64,000 nt of DNA from Pseudonocardia sp. CNS-004 (GCA_001942185.1 MKJV01000081.1:39017-103016), one strand, 5' to 3'; positions 45,607-55,074 are shown, counted from the first letter of the stretch. Translations and numbers: made by a program. Notes: generated by a model from the letters alone, not told the origin.

Positions 45607-46436
45607 CTACCCGGCCGCGGCGCGGGATGTGGCGAAGCGGTCCACGTGCTCGGACACCCACTCGGCGAACGTCCGTGCCGGGCGGCCCGTCACCCGTTCC
45701 ACGGTCGGGTCGACGGTCATGGCCGCGGCGCCGGGGGCGGCGTGCCACCCGATGACGAATTCGGCGTCGGAGCGCGACACGCCGGTGGTGACCAGCCGGT
45801 CGACGGCCTGCTCGTGCGTGATCTGGATGAAGTCGATGTCCCGCCCGATCGCGCGGGACAGGACCGCGACCCGCTCTCGAGGGGTGAGCGGCTCGGGGCC
45901 GGTGAGGTTGTAAGCGCGCCGGAGTGGCCGCCGTCGAGCAGCGCGACGGCGGCCACCGCCGCGATGTCGGCCTCGTGGACGACCGCGCCGGGAATGTCGT
46001 ACGGCTCGCGGACGACTCCTTCGGCCCGGATCGACTCGACCCACGTCAGCGTGTTGGACATGAACTCCTGCGGCTCCAGCCGCGTCCACTCGACGCCGGA
46101 GTCGGCCACGGCCTGCTCGACCGGCCCCACGAATCCGCCCCACAGCACCGTGATTCGCCGCACGCCCGCGTCGACGGCGCGCCGGACCAGGTCCGGTCCG
46201 ACCTCGGCGAGCCCCGCGGTCACGGTGATGTGCAGGCGATCGACGCCCTCGAGCGCGTCGCCCAACGTCCCCGGTGCGGTGTGGGTGCCGGCCACGAGTT
46301 CCACCTCCTCCGGGAACCTCCCGGCGGCCGCTCCCGGGTCCCGCGTCAGGGCGCGCACGTGCTCACCCCGGCGCACCAGCTCTGCCACGACGTGGCGGCC
46401 GGTGTTCCCGGTCGCGCCCGTCACCAGTGTCGTCAC
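45607..46436 (-). CDS. NmrA-like NAD(P)H-binding protein (frameshifted)
   Basis: About 276 residues. LVTGATGNTGRHVVAELVRRGEHVRALTRDP is the atypical-SDR NAD(P) motif. The second frame has YNLTGPEPLTPRERVAVLSRAIGRDIDFIQ, typical of NmrA/quinone-oxidoreductase QorB-like sensors. One base is missing near 45918 (ggcgcgcttac). GTG 46436 is the likely start. Such proteins sense NADP redox state or reduce quinones. Its promoter carries a MerR-type dyad, implying induction by a redox or metal signal. Confidence 0.83.
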
Positions 46437-46461
46437 GGTCGATCTCCTCTCGTCGGGCGCG

Positions 46462-46492
46462 ACGCTAGGAGTTCGACCTGACTTCAGGTCAA
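46462..46492 (-). promoter_or_regulatory. MerR/SoxR-type promoter of the NmrA-like gene
   Basis: On the minus strand, TTGACC (-35, 46492-46487) and TAGCGT (-10, 46467-46462) are separated by 19 bases, the overlong spacing typical of MerR-family promoters. The dyad GACCTGA-CT-TCAGGTC (46475-46490) overlaps the -35 element and spacer. No MerR-family gene is in the window. Confidence 0.55.
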
Positions 46493-46609
46493 GGCGCTGT
46501 GTCCCGCGGTGTAGACAGCGGGCCCCGTAGATCCGTATGGTGAACAAGGAGTTCGCGATACGCACACCCTGCGGAGGTCGATGATGACTGCACCCGACGA
46601 GGAACCCAC

Positions 46610-47545
46610 GTGATCGCCGCCGAGCGTGTGATCATCAGTACCGCGGTGACGGGCTCGGTGCACGTACCGTCCCAGAGCGACCACCTGCCGATCACACCCG
46701 AGGAGATCGTCGCGGAGTCGCTCGCCGCGGCGGAGGCCGGCGCGGCCGTGATCCACCTCCACGCCCGGCACCCCGACGGCAGACCCGCCTTCGAACCGGG
46801 CGTCTTCGAGGAGATCATCCCGCCGATCGCGGAAGGTTGCGACGCGGTCGTCAACATCACGACCGGTGGCGCGTCATCCATGACGATCGAGGAGCGGCTC
46901 GCGGCCGCCACGCGGTTCAGCCCCGAGCTCGCCTCGCTGAACATGGGGTCGATGAACTTCGTGTTCTCCGGCATCGCCGAGCGGGTGGACCGGTGGAAGC
47001 ACGACTGGGAGAAGCCCTACGTCGAGAACACCTACGGGCACCCGTTCATCAACTCGTTCGAACAGATCGAGTACGCGCTGCGGGAGCTGGGGGAGCGGGG
47101 CGGCACCCGGTTCGAGTACGAGTGCTACGACATCGGGCACCTGTACACGCTCGCCCACTTCGCCGACCGCGGGCTCGCGAAGCCGCCGTTCCTCGTGCAG
47201 GGCGTCTTCGGGATCCTCGGCGGCATCGGCGCCGACCACGCCAACCTCACGCACATGGTCGCCATCGCCGACAAGCTCTTCGGCGCCGACTACCACTTCT
47301 CCGCGTTCGCTGCGGGCCGCAACCAGATGGCGTTCTGCACGCACAGCGCCTGGCTGGGCGGACACGTGCGCGTGGGCCTGGAGGACAACCTCTACATCGG
47401 CAAGGGCGAGAAGGCCACGAGCAACGCACAGCAGGTGCGGAAGGTCCGGGAGGTCCTCTCCGACCTGGGCAAACAGATCGCGACGCCGGCCGACGTCCGG
47501 CGGCTGCTCGCGCTCAAGGGCGCGGACAAGGTGGTGCTGCGGTGA
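46610..47545 (+). CDS. BKACE family beta-keto acid cleavage enzyme
   Basis: A 311-residue TIM-barrel enzyme of the 3-keto-5-aminohexanoate cleavage family. It has AVTGSVHVPSQSDHLPITPEEI, the zinc motif VIHLHARHPDGRPAF, VNITTGGASSMTIEERLAA, and Glu in VRVGLEDNLYIGKG. The enzyme condenses a beta-keto acid with acetyl-CoA and releases acetoacetate and a new acyl-CoA. GTG 46610 is the start in this frame; an ATG ORF from 46581 (MMTAPDEEPT) ends over it, so the true N-terminus may lie there if a base is missing. The SDR that follows could make its beta-keto substrate. Confidence 0.88.
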   Translation: MIAAERVIISTAVTGSVHVPSQSDHLPITPEEIVAESLAAAEAGAAVIHLHARHPDGRPAFEPGVFEEIIPPIAEGCDAVVNITTGGASSMTIEERLAAATRFSPELASLNMGSMNFVFSGIAERVDRWKHDWEKPYVENTYGHPFINSFEQIEYALRELGERGGTRFEYECYDIGHLYTLAHFADRGLAKPPFLVQGVFGILGGIGADHANLTHMVAIADKLFGADYHFSAFAAGRNQMAFCTHSAWLGGHVRVGLEDNLYIGKGEKATSNAQQVRKVREVLSDLGKQIATPADVRRLLALKGADKVVLR

Positions 47546-48300
47546 CCGGAGCGGGGATGCTCGCCGGGAAGGTCGTGCTCGTCGTCGGCGGGAGCACCGG
47601 TATCGGGGCCGACTCGGCGCGGTTGTTCGCCGAGGAGGGGGCCTCCGTCATGGTCGCCGCGCGGTCGAAGGACACGCTCGCGGAGCTGACCGAGGAGCTC
47701 ACCGCGGCCGGCCACGACGCGGCCTGCGTCGCGGGCGACGTCAGCGTGGCGGCCGACGCCGCCGGGTTCGTCGACGCCACGCTCGAGCGGTTCGGCCGGC
47801 TCGACGGTGCGTTCAACAACGCGGGCATCAACCAGCACGGCCGGCTCGACGAGGTGTCGGAGGAGGATTTCGACCGCGTCATGGCGGTGAACGTCAAGGG
47901 CATGTGGCTGTGCCTGCGCGAGGAGATCCGCGCGATGCGCGAGTCCGGCGGGTCGATCGTCAACACGAGCAGTGTGGGCGGCTTCCGCGGCAACACCGGC
48001 CTCGGCGCCTACCAGGCCACCAAACACGCGGTCATCGGCCTCACCCGCACCGCCGCCCACGACAACGGCCCGCTCGGCATCCGCGTCAACGCCATCGCCC
48101 CCGGGCCGATCGAGACCCCGATGCTCACCCGGTGGCGCGCCACCGACCCGGCCGCCGTGGAGCGCCGGATCTCCGCGGTCCCGCTGCGGAAGGCCGGCAC
48201 CACCACGGAGGTGGGCAACGCCGCCGCCTGGCTGCTGAGCGACCTGGCAAGCCAGATCAGCGGCGTGGTCCTCCCGGTGGACGGCGGCTACTCCGCATAG
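47542..48300 (+). CDS. SDR-family oxidoreductase
   Basis: A complete 252-residue classical SDR. The cofactor motif is VVGGSTGIGADSARLFAEEG, NNAG is present in FNNAGINQHG, and the catalytic residues are Ser in NTSSVGGF and Tyr/Lys in YQATKHA. The end SGVVLPVDGGYSA is typical. GTG 47542 overlaps the BKACE stop. It probably oxidises a beta-hydroxy acid to the beta-keto acid cleaved by the upstream enzyme (inference from operon order). Confidence 0.88.
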   Translation: MTGAGMLAGKVVLVVGGSTGIGADSARLFAEEGASVMVAARSKDTLAELTEELTAAGHDAACVAGDVSVAADAAGFVDATLERFGRLDGAFNNAGINQHGRLDEVSEEDFDRVMAVNVKGMWLCLREEIRAMRESGGSIVNTSSVGGFRGNTGLGAYQATKHAVIGLTRTAAHDNGPLGIRVNAIAPGPIETPMLTRWRATDPAAVERRISAVPLRKAGTTTEVGNAAAWLLSDLASQISGVVLPVDGGYSA

Positions 48301-48301
48301 A

Positions 48302-48880
48302 TCATGAGCCGCCCGCGGGCGGCAGCACGCCGAAGACCGCGAGCTGGGTGGCCACCTGGTCGTAGTAGCCCACCAGCGCCACCAGTTCGAAGAGGCCGCG
48401 CTTGCCCAGCACGGCCTCGGCGGCGGTGTACTCGGCGTCGTCCAGGGTGCCGCGGTCGAGGATCGCCTGTGTCGTGGTGAACACGAGCCGCTCCTCGTCG
48501 GAGTGGAAGGCGGGCGGGGTGCGGGTGGCGAGGCCTTCGATCTCGGCGTCGGTGAGCCCGGCCGCGCGGCCCGCGCGCCGGTGGGCGTACAGCTCGAAGG
48601 GGCTGTCACGGTGGAACGCGACGAGCAGGACCGCGATCTCGCAGGCGCGGTCGGACAGCTCGAGGTCGTAGCGCATGGTCCAGCCGACCCGCTCGAACAC
48701 GCGGGCCAGCGGTGGGCTCAGCAGCCAGGCGTTGGGTGGCCCGATGAGCCCGCCGTCGGGGTGGAGGAGGGAGAACGAGGCGCCGGGCGCGGCCCGCTTG
48801 CCCCCGGTGAACCGCCCGTAGACCTCCACCTGCTCCGGGGTCATCTCGTCGGGGGTGATGCGGGGCAGGCGCTCGATCAC
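48302..48880 (-). CDS. Carboxymuconolactone decarboxylase/AhpD-like family protein
   Basis: A 192-residue protein. DELTPEQ-like DEMTPEQVEVYGRF, LARVFERVGWTMRYDLELSDRACEIAVLLVAFHRDSPFELYAHRRAG and LGKRGLFELVALVGYYDQVA follow the CMD family pattern. The usual C-x2-C-x-H redox motif of AhpD is missing (the position reads FELYAHR), so a peroxidase role is unlikely. The GTG start overlaps the stop of the MBL gene upstream. It probably acts on a small lactone or decarboxylates a ring-cleavage product, which cannot be defined further. Confidence 0.82.
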   Translation of the reverse strand: MIERLPRITPDEMTPEQVEVYGRFTGGKRAAPGASFSLLHPDGGLIGPPNAWLLSPPLARVFERVGWTMRYDLELSDRACEIAVLLVAFHRDSPFELYAHRRAGRAAGLTDAEIEGLATRTPPAFHSDEERLVFTTTQAILDRGTLDDAEYTAAEAVLGKRGLFELVALVGYYDQVATQLAVFGVLPPAGGS

Positions 48881-49851
48881 AACGGGTCTCCTTCGACCAT
48901 CTCGTAGCGGTAGCCGCCCGCCGGGTCGGTGACGACCCGGCCCGGCGTCGAGTTCGGGAAGTGCGCCGGGAACAGCAGGACATCGCGGTCGGCGATGCCG
49001 CGCAGCAGGTCGAGGCGGGCCGTGCTCGCGCCGCGCCGGTCGACGCAGAAGTCGGTGCTGCGATCGGGGAAGGCGAGCTGCAGGGCGTGGTGGACCATGT
49101 CGCCCGCGAACACCGCGCGGCGCCCGTCGGAGTCGACCTCGACGCAGACGTTGCCCGGCGTGTGACCCGCCGCCGGCAGCAGCCGGACCTCGGGGCTGAT
49201 CCGCAGGTCCGGCTCCACGAGCTCCAGGACGCCCGCATCGCGCAGCGGGAGCACGCTGTCGTCGATGTACTCGCCGAGCCGGGCGCGGTCGCCCGCCGCG
49301 GCCCCGCCGATCCAGTGCTCCAGCTCGGCGGCGGTCGTGAGGAACCGTGCGTTCGGGAACGCCGGCACCCATGCCGTGCCGTCGAAGTGGGTGGCGTAGC
49401 CGACGTGGTCGACGTGCAGGTGGGTGAAGACGACGGTGTCGATCTCGTCCGGGGCTGTGCCCGCTCGGCGCAGTACGGCGAACCAGTCGTCGTCGCGGCC
49501 GGTGAACAGGGCGTTGGGCCGTTGCTTGCCGTTGCCCACGCCTGCGTCGACGAGGATGTTCCGGTCCGGCGTGCGGACGAGGAACCCGCCCATGTCGATG
49601 ACGAGGAAGCCGTCCTCGGTGTAGGGCGGGCGCCAGTACCAGGCGTCCGGGTCGATCGCCGCGAGGTCGAGGTCCGGGAAGAACCGCAGCGGGTGCACGC
49701 GGTAGTGCAGCTGCAGGAGCGGGATGATCGTGACGGCGCCGACGCGCACCTGCCGTTCCGGGGTGGCCGCGTCGCGGGGGCGTACCCGGGGCGGAGCGGT
49801 CACCGCGGCACCGCCGTCTCCCCGGATCCCGGTGTCGCCGCAGCCGCGCAT
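48877..49851 (-). CDS. MBL-fold metallo-hydrolase
   Basis: A 324-residue metallo-beta-lactamase-fold enzyme. The metal motif is VVFTHLHVDHVGYATHF, with further ligands in LLPAAGHTPGN (His), VFAGDMVHHALQL (Asp) and LLFPAHFPN (His). NILVDAGVGNGKQRPNAL precedes the core. This set resembles N-acyl homoserine lactonases and related lactonases. It lies between an IclR regulator and a CMD-like gene, so lactone hydrolysis in a catabolic route is plausible. ATG 49851 overlaps the IclR stop (TGATG). Confidence 0.88.
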   Translation of the reverse strand: MRGCGDTGIRGDGGAAVTAPPRVRPRDAATPERQVRVGAVTIIPLLQLHYRVHPLRFFPDLDLAAIDPDAWYWRPPYTEDGFLVIDMGGFLVRTPDRNILVDAGVGNGKQRPNALFTGRDDDWFAVLRRAGTAPDEIDTVVFTHLHVDHVGYATHFDGTAWVPAFPNARFLTTAAELEHWIGGAAAGDRARLGEYIDDSVLPLRDAGVLELVEPDLRISPEVRLLPAAGHTPGNVCVEVDSDGRRAVFAGDMVHHALQLAFPDRSTDFCVDRRGASTARLDLLRGIADRDVLLFPAHFPNSTPGRVVTDPAGGYRYEMVEGDPL

Positions 49852-50594
49852 CAGCTCTGGCCGATGCGGGAGACGGCGGCCACCAGCTGCTCGGCGACGG
49901 CGGCGTCCTCGTCGTCGGGCATGTACACGGCCAGCCCGATCACGGCGAGCGTCGCGACGATGCCGCCGTCGGCGGCGAGGATGGGCGCGGCGATCGTCTT
50001 GAACCCGCCACCCGCGTAGACCTGGGACGCCGTGAGCAGGCCTCCGACCGGCCGGAGCCCCAGGTCGTCGACGGCCCGGAGGTGGCTTGCCGAGGCGGCG
50101 CGGCCCCGGCCGAGATTGTGGTACGCGGCGAACACCCGGGACTGCGCGGCGTCGGGCGGCAGCGAGCGGCCCACCTCCACCGAGATCGTGGTGATCCGGC
50201 TGTTGTCGGGCACCACCCGGGCGATCACCGGTGCCCGCCCGCCCCACACGCTGAGCACGACGGTGTTGTTGATCTCCCGGCTGAGCTCGTGCATGACCGG
50301 GCGCGCGGCCTCCAGCACGCCGAGCCGCGACAGCGCCAGCGTCCCCAGCCGGGACAGGACCGGGCCGAGCTCGTAGGTCGTGGCGTCGCGGCGGCGCAGG
50401 AGCCCGCGCTTCTCCAGCGACACGAGGTACCGGTGCGCGGTGGAGCGCCCGACCCCCAGCACCTTGGCCGTGGTCTGGGTGTCCAGGCACGGCGATTCCG
50501 GGTCCAGGCACTCGAGCAAGGCCGCGATCCGGGCGATGACCTGGATGTCGCCGCCGGACCCTTCGCCGTCCACCTGGGCCGCTGCCTTCCCCAT
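49851..50594 (-). CDS. IclR-family transcriptional regulator
   Basis: A complete 247-residue regulator. The winged helix reads DTQTTAKVLGVGRSTAHRYLVSLEKRGLL. The effector domain has NNTVVLSVWGGRAPVIARVV, SVEVGRSLPPDAAQSRVFAAYH and GGGFKTIAAPILAADGGIVATLAVIG. It heads the minus-strand operon with the MBL and CMD-like genes and is divergent from the HpaI-aldolase operon. A striking 12-base inverted repeat lies just upstream, probably its operator. Confidence 0.92.
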   Translation of the reverse strand: MGKAAAQVDGEGSGGDIQVIARIAALLECLDPESPCLDTQTTAKVLGVGRSTAHRYLVSLEKRGLLRRRDATTYELGPVLSRLGTLALSRLGVLEAARPVMHELSREINNTVVLSVWGGRAPVIARVVPDNSRITTISVEVGRSLPPDAAQSRVFAAYHNLGRGRAASASHLRAVDDLGLRPVGGLLTASQVYAGGGFKTIAAPILAADGGIVATLAVIGLAVYMPDDEDAAVAEQLVAAVSRIGQS

Positions 50595-50601
50595 ACGGAC
50601 C

Positions 50602-50645
50602 TCCGTCGCGTATATCGGGATATGGGTCGCGCGATACGCGACGGA
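50602..50645. promoter_or_regulatory. Candidate IclR operator, 12-base inverted repeat with inner palindrome
   Basis: TCCGTCGCGTAT (50602-50613) pairs perfectly with ATACGCGACGGA (50634-50645) across 20 bases. Inside, ATATC-GG-GATAT forms another palindrome. It starts 8 bases upstream of the IclR start, in the divergent promoter region shared with the aldolase operon. Confidence 0.6.
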
Positions 50646-50860
50646 CGGTGACGCTAGTTCAGCGCCTCCCCGCCGTCAACGCGCTGCGGTCATCTGCCTG
50701 TCGCGCATAGCGGGACGCGCATGGGTTCTGAATCGATACGCGCGGCCGAGTCCGGGCTTTCCCTTGCGCCACCGAATCGCCGAGTGCCAGTCTGCATCGC
50801 GAACAAGTTGTTCGGGAATCGAACAGCAGCCGGTGCGCACATCGATGGAGATCCCGCCCC

Positions 50861-51651
50861 ATGGCCATGTTCCGTGAGCTGCTCCGATCCGCCGACCGGC
50901 CCGTCGTCGGCACCTTCGTCAAGATCCCCGCGATCGAGGTCGCGGAGATCGTCGGCGATGCCGGGTTCGACTTCGTGATCATCGACACCGAGCACGCGCT
51001 GCTCTCGGTCCGCGACGTCTACTCCCTGGTGGTCGTGTACTCGCGGATGGGCGTCGCGCCGCTGGTCCGGATCACCGACCACGCTACGGCGACGCCCAGC
51101 GCTACCTCGACGCCGGCGCCGCGGGCGTCCTCGTCCCGCACGTGTCCAACGCGGCACAGGCGGCGAGCACCATGCGCCAGTTCCGGTTCCCGCCGGAGGG
51201 CACCCGGGGCATGGGGTACGCGGCGCGGGCCGGCCTGTGGGGGAACCTGCCCGGCGGGCCCGCCGAGTACGTGCGCGTCGGGCAGGAGGACGTCGCCCGG
51301 ATCGCCATGATCGAGGAGCAGGAGTCGGTCGACGACCTCGCCGGGATCCTCGCCGCCCCCGGCGTCGACGGCGTCTTCATCGGCCCCGGCGACCTGTCGC
51401 TCTCGATGGGCGTGCCGGGCGGCTCGCCCGCCGTCCACGACGCGGTCACGAAGTGCATCGCGACGGCGGTGGCGGCCGGGGTCCCGGTCGGCACCGTGGT
51501 GGCCGGCGAGGACCAGATCCGGCTGCGTGCCGAGCAGGGCTGCCGCTTCATCCTCGTCGGCAACGACACCGGGATGCTCGGCGCGGCCGCCCGCGCAACG
51601 ATGGCGACGGCCCGTTCGGCCCTCGCCGTACCCAGCGACGAGGAGGACTGA
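50861..51651 (+). CDS. HpcH/HpaI-family aldolase (frameshifted)
   Basis: About 263 residues. The first frame has GTFVKIPAIEVAEIVGDAGFDFVIIDTEHALLS with the active-site Glu/His; the second has YLDAGAAGVLVPHVSNAAQA, GTRGMGYAARAGLWG, the metal Glu in AMIEEQESVDD and FIGPGDLSLSMGVPG. These class II aldolases cleave 4-hydroxy-2-keto acids to pyruvate and an aldehyde. One base is missing near 51085 (gaccacgctacggc). ATG 50861 or 50867 are both possible starts. It heads an operon with a bicupin, a transporter and a hydrolase. Confidence 0.88.
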
Positions 51652-51657
51652 CCACCC

Positions 51658-52574
51658 ATGGCATACACGAAGGACGACCCCCGCGCGGCCCTGGCCGCAC
51701 CCAAGGGCGGCGCGACGGCGGACGGCGCGATCGCCGCCCCCGAGTTCCTCGACTTCTCGGTCCTCCCGCCGGACGTGGCCTCGGCCGCCGGCAGCAACCA
51801 GTGGATCGTCCGCGGCCAGAACTTCGTGCTCGTCTACACCGAGCCCGTGGCCGGTGACCTGATCTGGAAGTCCGCGCTCCGCACCGAGCAGGTGCTGCTG
51901 CTGATCGACGGGTCGAGCGCCATCAGCGGCACCACCGGCGCCGGGGAGACGCACGAGGTGACCGGTCCCGCCCTGGTCGTCGTACCGCCGGGGGAGAGCG
52001 CGATCACGAGCACCGGCACCGGCCCGGTCGTCTCGCTGGTGCAGTCGGACGAGGCCGAGTGGGCCGCGAAGGCGTCCAACGCCGCCGCGTACGCCACCCC
52101 GCACCCGCACGTCGCGCCGCTCGAGCCGTGGCCGGAGCCCGTCGACGGCTACCGGTGGCGCACCTACCTGATGGCCGACGTGCCGGAGGACCCGAAGCGC
52201 TTCGGGCGGATCTTCCGGACCCGCGCGTCATGGTGAACTTCATGGACGCCCGGCCCGGCCCGCGCGACCTGTCCGCGATGTCGCCGCACTTCCACGACGA
52301 CTTCGAGCAGGCCAGCCTCGTGGTCGCGGGCTCGTACATCCACCACATCCAGACCCCGTGGGGCACCGACGGCACGCAGTGGCGGCCGGAGGACCACGCA
52401 CAGGTCGGGAGCCCGTCGGTGACGATCATCCCGCCGCCCACGATCCACACGTCGCAGGCCATCGGGTGGCGGACGAACCACCTGATCGACATCTTCTCCG
52501 GGCCGCGACACGACTTCTCGGCGCGGCCCGGGTGGGTGCTCAACGCCGACGAGTACCCGGCTCCGGTCGACTGA
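51658..52574 (+). CDS. Bicupin protein of unknown function (frameshifted)
   Basis: About 305 residues. The N-terminal half is a cupin-like barrel lacking clear metal His (LLLIDGSSAISGT, ALVVVPPGESAIT); the C-terminal half has FMDARPGPRDLSAMSPHFHDDFEQASLVVAGSY, with the H-x-H and Glu of a metal-binding cupin, then TPWGTDGTQW. One base is missing near 52218 (acccgcgcgtcatgg). It follows the aldolase by six bases in the same operon. A dioxygenase, isomerase or lyase role is possible, but no specific family is recognised. Confidence 0.72.
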
Positions 52575-52609
52575 TCCGCACTCAGAGGCACGGTCAAAGG
52601 AGACCAGTC

Positions 52610-54031
52610 ATGTCCGAGAGCACGTCCGGCCTCAGCGTGGAGACGGACCTCGAGCTGCGCGGGAAGCGGAGACGGGCGGTCCTGAGCGCGTGGGCCGGGT
52701 TCGCCGTCGACTCCTACTCGATCTTCATCGCGTCGTCGGTGCTGTTGCCGGCGCTCGTCTACTTCCAGGGCGACATGTCCCCGGAGACCAAGTCGATCTT
52801 CGCGGGCATGACGCTCGCCGTGACCCTGCTCGGGCGGCCGCTCGGCGGCCTGATCTTCGGGCACTTCGCGGACCGGATCGGGCGCAGGCGCATCGGGGCC
52901 ATCACGATCTACGGGTTCGGCACGATCTCGCTGCTCATCGCCTGCCTGCCAGGTGCGGAGCTGGTCGGGGCGATCCCGGCGACCACCCTCCTGCTGGTGC
53001 TCCGCTTCGTCGAGGGGATCTTCCTGGGCGGCGAGTACACCGCCGCCACGCCCATGGCGCTCGAGCAGACACCGGCCCATCGCCGGGGCCTGGTCGGCGC
53101 GGTGATCCAGTGCGCGGCGAGCGGTGGCCCGCTCCTCGTGGCGGTCGCGATGGCGCTGACCCTGATGGTCGCGCCCAGCGGCGGGCTGGACTCGCCCTAC
53201 GTGCAGTGGGGCTGGCGGCTGCCGTTCGTCCTCGGCTTCATCCTCTCGTTCATGGTCGCCTGGTTCCTGCGCCGCAGGGTCGAGGAGTCGCAGATCCAGA
53301 AGGACGCCGTGGCGAAGGCGGGTGTGCAGACGAAGTCGCCGGTGCGGATGATCATGAGTGGCCCGGCGCGGCGTGCGTTCATCCAGGCGTGGGTCACCAT
53401 GACCGGCCTCTTCTTCGTCGTGACCGTCAACAGCAGCGTGCTCAACCAGTTCCTGCTGGACTACAACGAGGGCTACACCCCCGCCGACCTGGCCAACACG
53501 CAGCTGGTCATCCCGGTGGCCATGGCGTCCTACGTGCTGTTCGGCTGGCTCTCCGACCACATCGGGCGCAAGCGAGCCCTGTACATCGGCGCCGCGCTCC
53601 AGATCCTGGTGTACCCGCTGGTGATCACGGCCATCGGGTCGGGGTCGGTCGACGGCTGGTTCAACCTGACCCTGCTCGCGGTGGTCTGCCACTGCCTGAC
53701 CGTGGCCCCGTTCGGCGTGCTGCCGGCCTACATCAACGAGCGCTTCGCGACGATCGTCCGGTCGACGGGCTGGGGTGTCGCCTACGGGACCGCGGTGATC
53801 ATCCCGTCCTTCTTCTCCTACTACATGATCTGGCTCAGCGCCGTCGTGCCGTTCGTGTACACGGCGGGCGTCCTCGCCTGCTTCGGCGGCGTCCTGATCC
53901 TCATCGCGACGCTGTGCGGCCCCGAGACGCGGGGGATCGACCTGCGCAAGGCAGGCGTGGACCAGGATCCCGTGGCCGTCCCACCGGTCGCCGCGCCCAC
54001 CCCGCCCGGGTCGGCCCTCCGGCCCACGTGA
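52610..54031 (+). CDS. MFS transporter, metabolite:H+ symporter (MHS)-like
   Basis: A complete 473-residue, twelve-helix transporter. WAGFAVDSYSIFIASSVLLPAL, RPLGGLIFGHFADRIGRRRIGAITI (motif A), LRFVEGIFLGGEYTAATPMALEQTP and SDHIGRKRALYIG are the standard MHS landmarks (shikimate/citrate/proline type). It probably imports the acid degraded by the linked aldolase. ATG 52610 is preceded by AAAGGAGACC, an excellent ribosome binding site. It is followed by the DUF6282 hydrolase. Confidence 0.9.
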   Translation: MSESTSGLSVETDLELRGKRRRAVLSAWAGFAVDSYSIFIASSVLLPALVYFQGDMSPETKSIFAGMTLAVTLLGRPLGGLIFGHFADRIGRRRIGAITIYGFGTISLLIACLPGAELVGAIPATTLLLVLRFVEGIFLGGEYTAATPMALEQTPAHRRGLVGAVIQCAASGGPLLVAVAMALTLMVAPSGGLDSPYVQWGWRLPFVLGFILSFMVAWFLRRRVEESQIQKDAVAKAGVQTKSPVRMIMSGPARRAFIQAWVTMTGLFFVVTVNSSVLNQFLLDYNEGYTPADLANTQLVIPVAMASYVLFGWLSDHIGRKRALYIGAALQILVYPLVITAIGSGSVDGWFNLTLLAVVCHCLTVAPFGVLPAYINERFATIVRSTGWGVAYGTAVIIPSFFSYYMIWLSAVVPFVYTAGVLACFGGVLILIATLCGPETRGIDLRKAGVDQDPVAVPPVAAPTPPGSALRPT

Positions 54032-54074
54032 TCGCCATCGAGTGCGAGTAGCAAGTAGAAGGAGGCAGTACCCC

Positions 54075-55022
54075 ATGACCCAGACCGCTTCCGGCCTGTG
54101 GGACGAGACGCTCGACGCCGATCGGTTCGTGCCCGACGCCGAGGCCGACGGGTTGCTCGTCGGTGGCGTGGACCTGCACACGCATCCCGGCCCGAGCCCG
54201 TTCCCGCGGCGGATGTCGATCCTCGACGCCGCCACCGACGCGGCGACGGTCGGCTTCCGCGCCATCGTCTGCAAGTCCCACCACCACAGCATGCAGAGCG
54301 ACATCCTCGCGCTGCGGACGGCGGGCCTCACCGAGACCGGTGTCCAGGCGTTCGGCGGCGTCGCGCTGAACCGGACGGTCGGCGGGCTCAACCCGTACGC
54401 GGTGGAGCTCGCGCTGCGGATGGGCGGCCGGGTCGTGTGGTTCCCGACGATCTCCTCCACGGCACACCTGGACTACCACCAGCACAACCACAACAGCAGC
54501 TTCCCGGTCGCGGGCATCCCGCTCCGCGAGAACGAGCCGATCCGCGTGGTCGGCGACGACGGAGCGCTCGTGCCGGAGGCGCAGGACATCCTGTCGGTGA
54601 TCGCGCAGGAGTCGGCGATCCTCAACTGCGGGCACCTGCCGGCCGACGAGATCGACGTGCTGATCCCGGCCGCCGTCGCCGCGGGCGTCGAGCGGATCGT
54701 CGTGAGCCACCCCGACTTCATCGTCGGGGGCGACCCCGAACGGGTCGGCAGGTGGTGCCGGCAGGGCGCGTACGTCGAGCACTGCCTGGCCATGGTCGTG
54801 AAGAACCCGGCCGACACCGCCGGGGTGGAGAAGGTCGCGAGCTTCCTCCGCGAGACGGGCGTCGCGCACACCATCTTCTCCTCGGACCTGGGGCAGAAGA
54901 ACAACCCGCTGCCGATGACGGCGTACCGCCGGATGGTGCGCAGGCTGCTCGACGCGGGCACCCCTGAGGACGACATCAGGGCGATGGTGGGCGGCAACGC
55001 CGCCCAGTTGCTGTTCGTGTGA
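54075..55022 (+). CDS. DUF6282-type metal-dependent hydrolase-like protein
   Basis: A 315-residue protein related to amidohydrolases. The first strand ends in GGVDLHTHPGPSPFPRRMS (metal His pair), followed by AIVCKSHHHSMQSD, WFPTISSTAHLDYHQHNHNSS, SAILNCGHLPADEIDVL, IVVSHPDFIVGG and TIFSSDLGQKNNPLP, giving the usual His/His, His, His, Asp set. It should hydrolyse an amide, lactone or similar bond. ATG 54075 follows AGAAGGAGGCAGTACCCC. It probably opens or deacylates the compound taken up by the neighbouring transporter; substrate unknown. Confidence 0.8.
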   Translation: MTQTASGLWDETLDADRFVPDAEADGLLVGGVDLHTHPGPSPFPRRMSILDAATDAATVGFRAIVCKSHHHSMQSDILALRTAGLTETGVQAFGGVALNRTVGGLNPYAVELALRMGGRVVWFPTISSTAHLDYHQHNHNSSFPVAGIPLRENEPIRVVGDDGALVPEAQDILSVIAQESAILNCGHLPADEIDVLIPAAVAAGVERIVVSHPDFIVGGDPERVGRWCRQGAYVEHCLAMVVKNPADTAGVEKVASFLRETGVAHTIFSSDLGQKNNPLPMTAYRRMVRRLLDAGTPEDDIRAMVGGNAAQLLFV

Positions 55023-55074
55023 GCGGCCCGGCGTGCTGGGTATAGTCGCCGGACCCGCACGCGGAGGAGGACGG

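Noticed and set aside
52004..54460. 818-codon minus-strand frame
   Set aside because: Antisense to bicupin, transporter and hydrolase genes; composition typical of GC-rich shadow frames.
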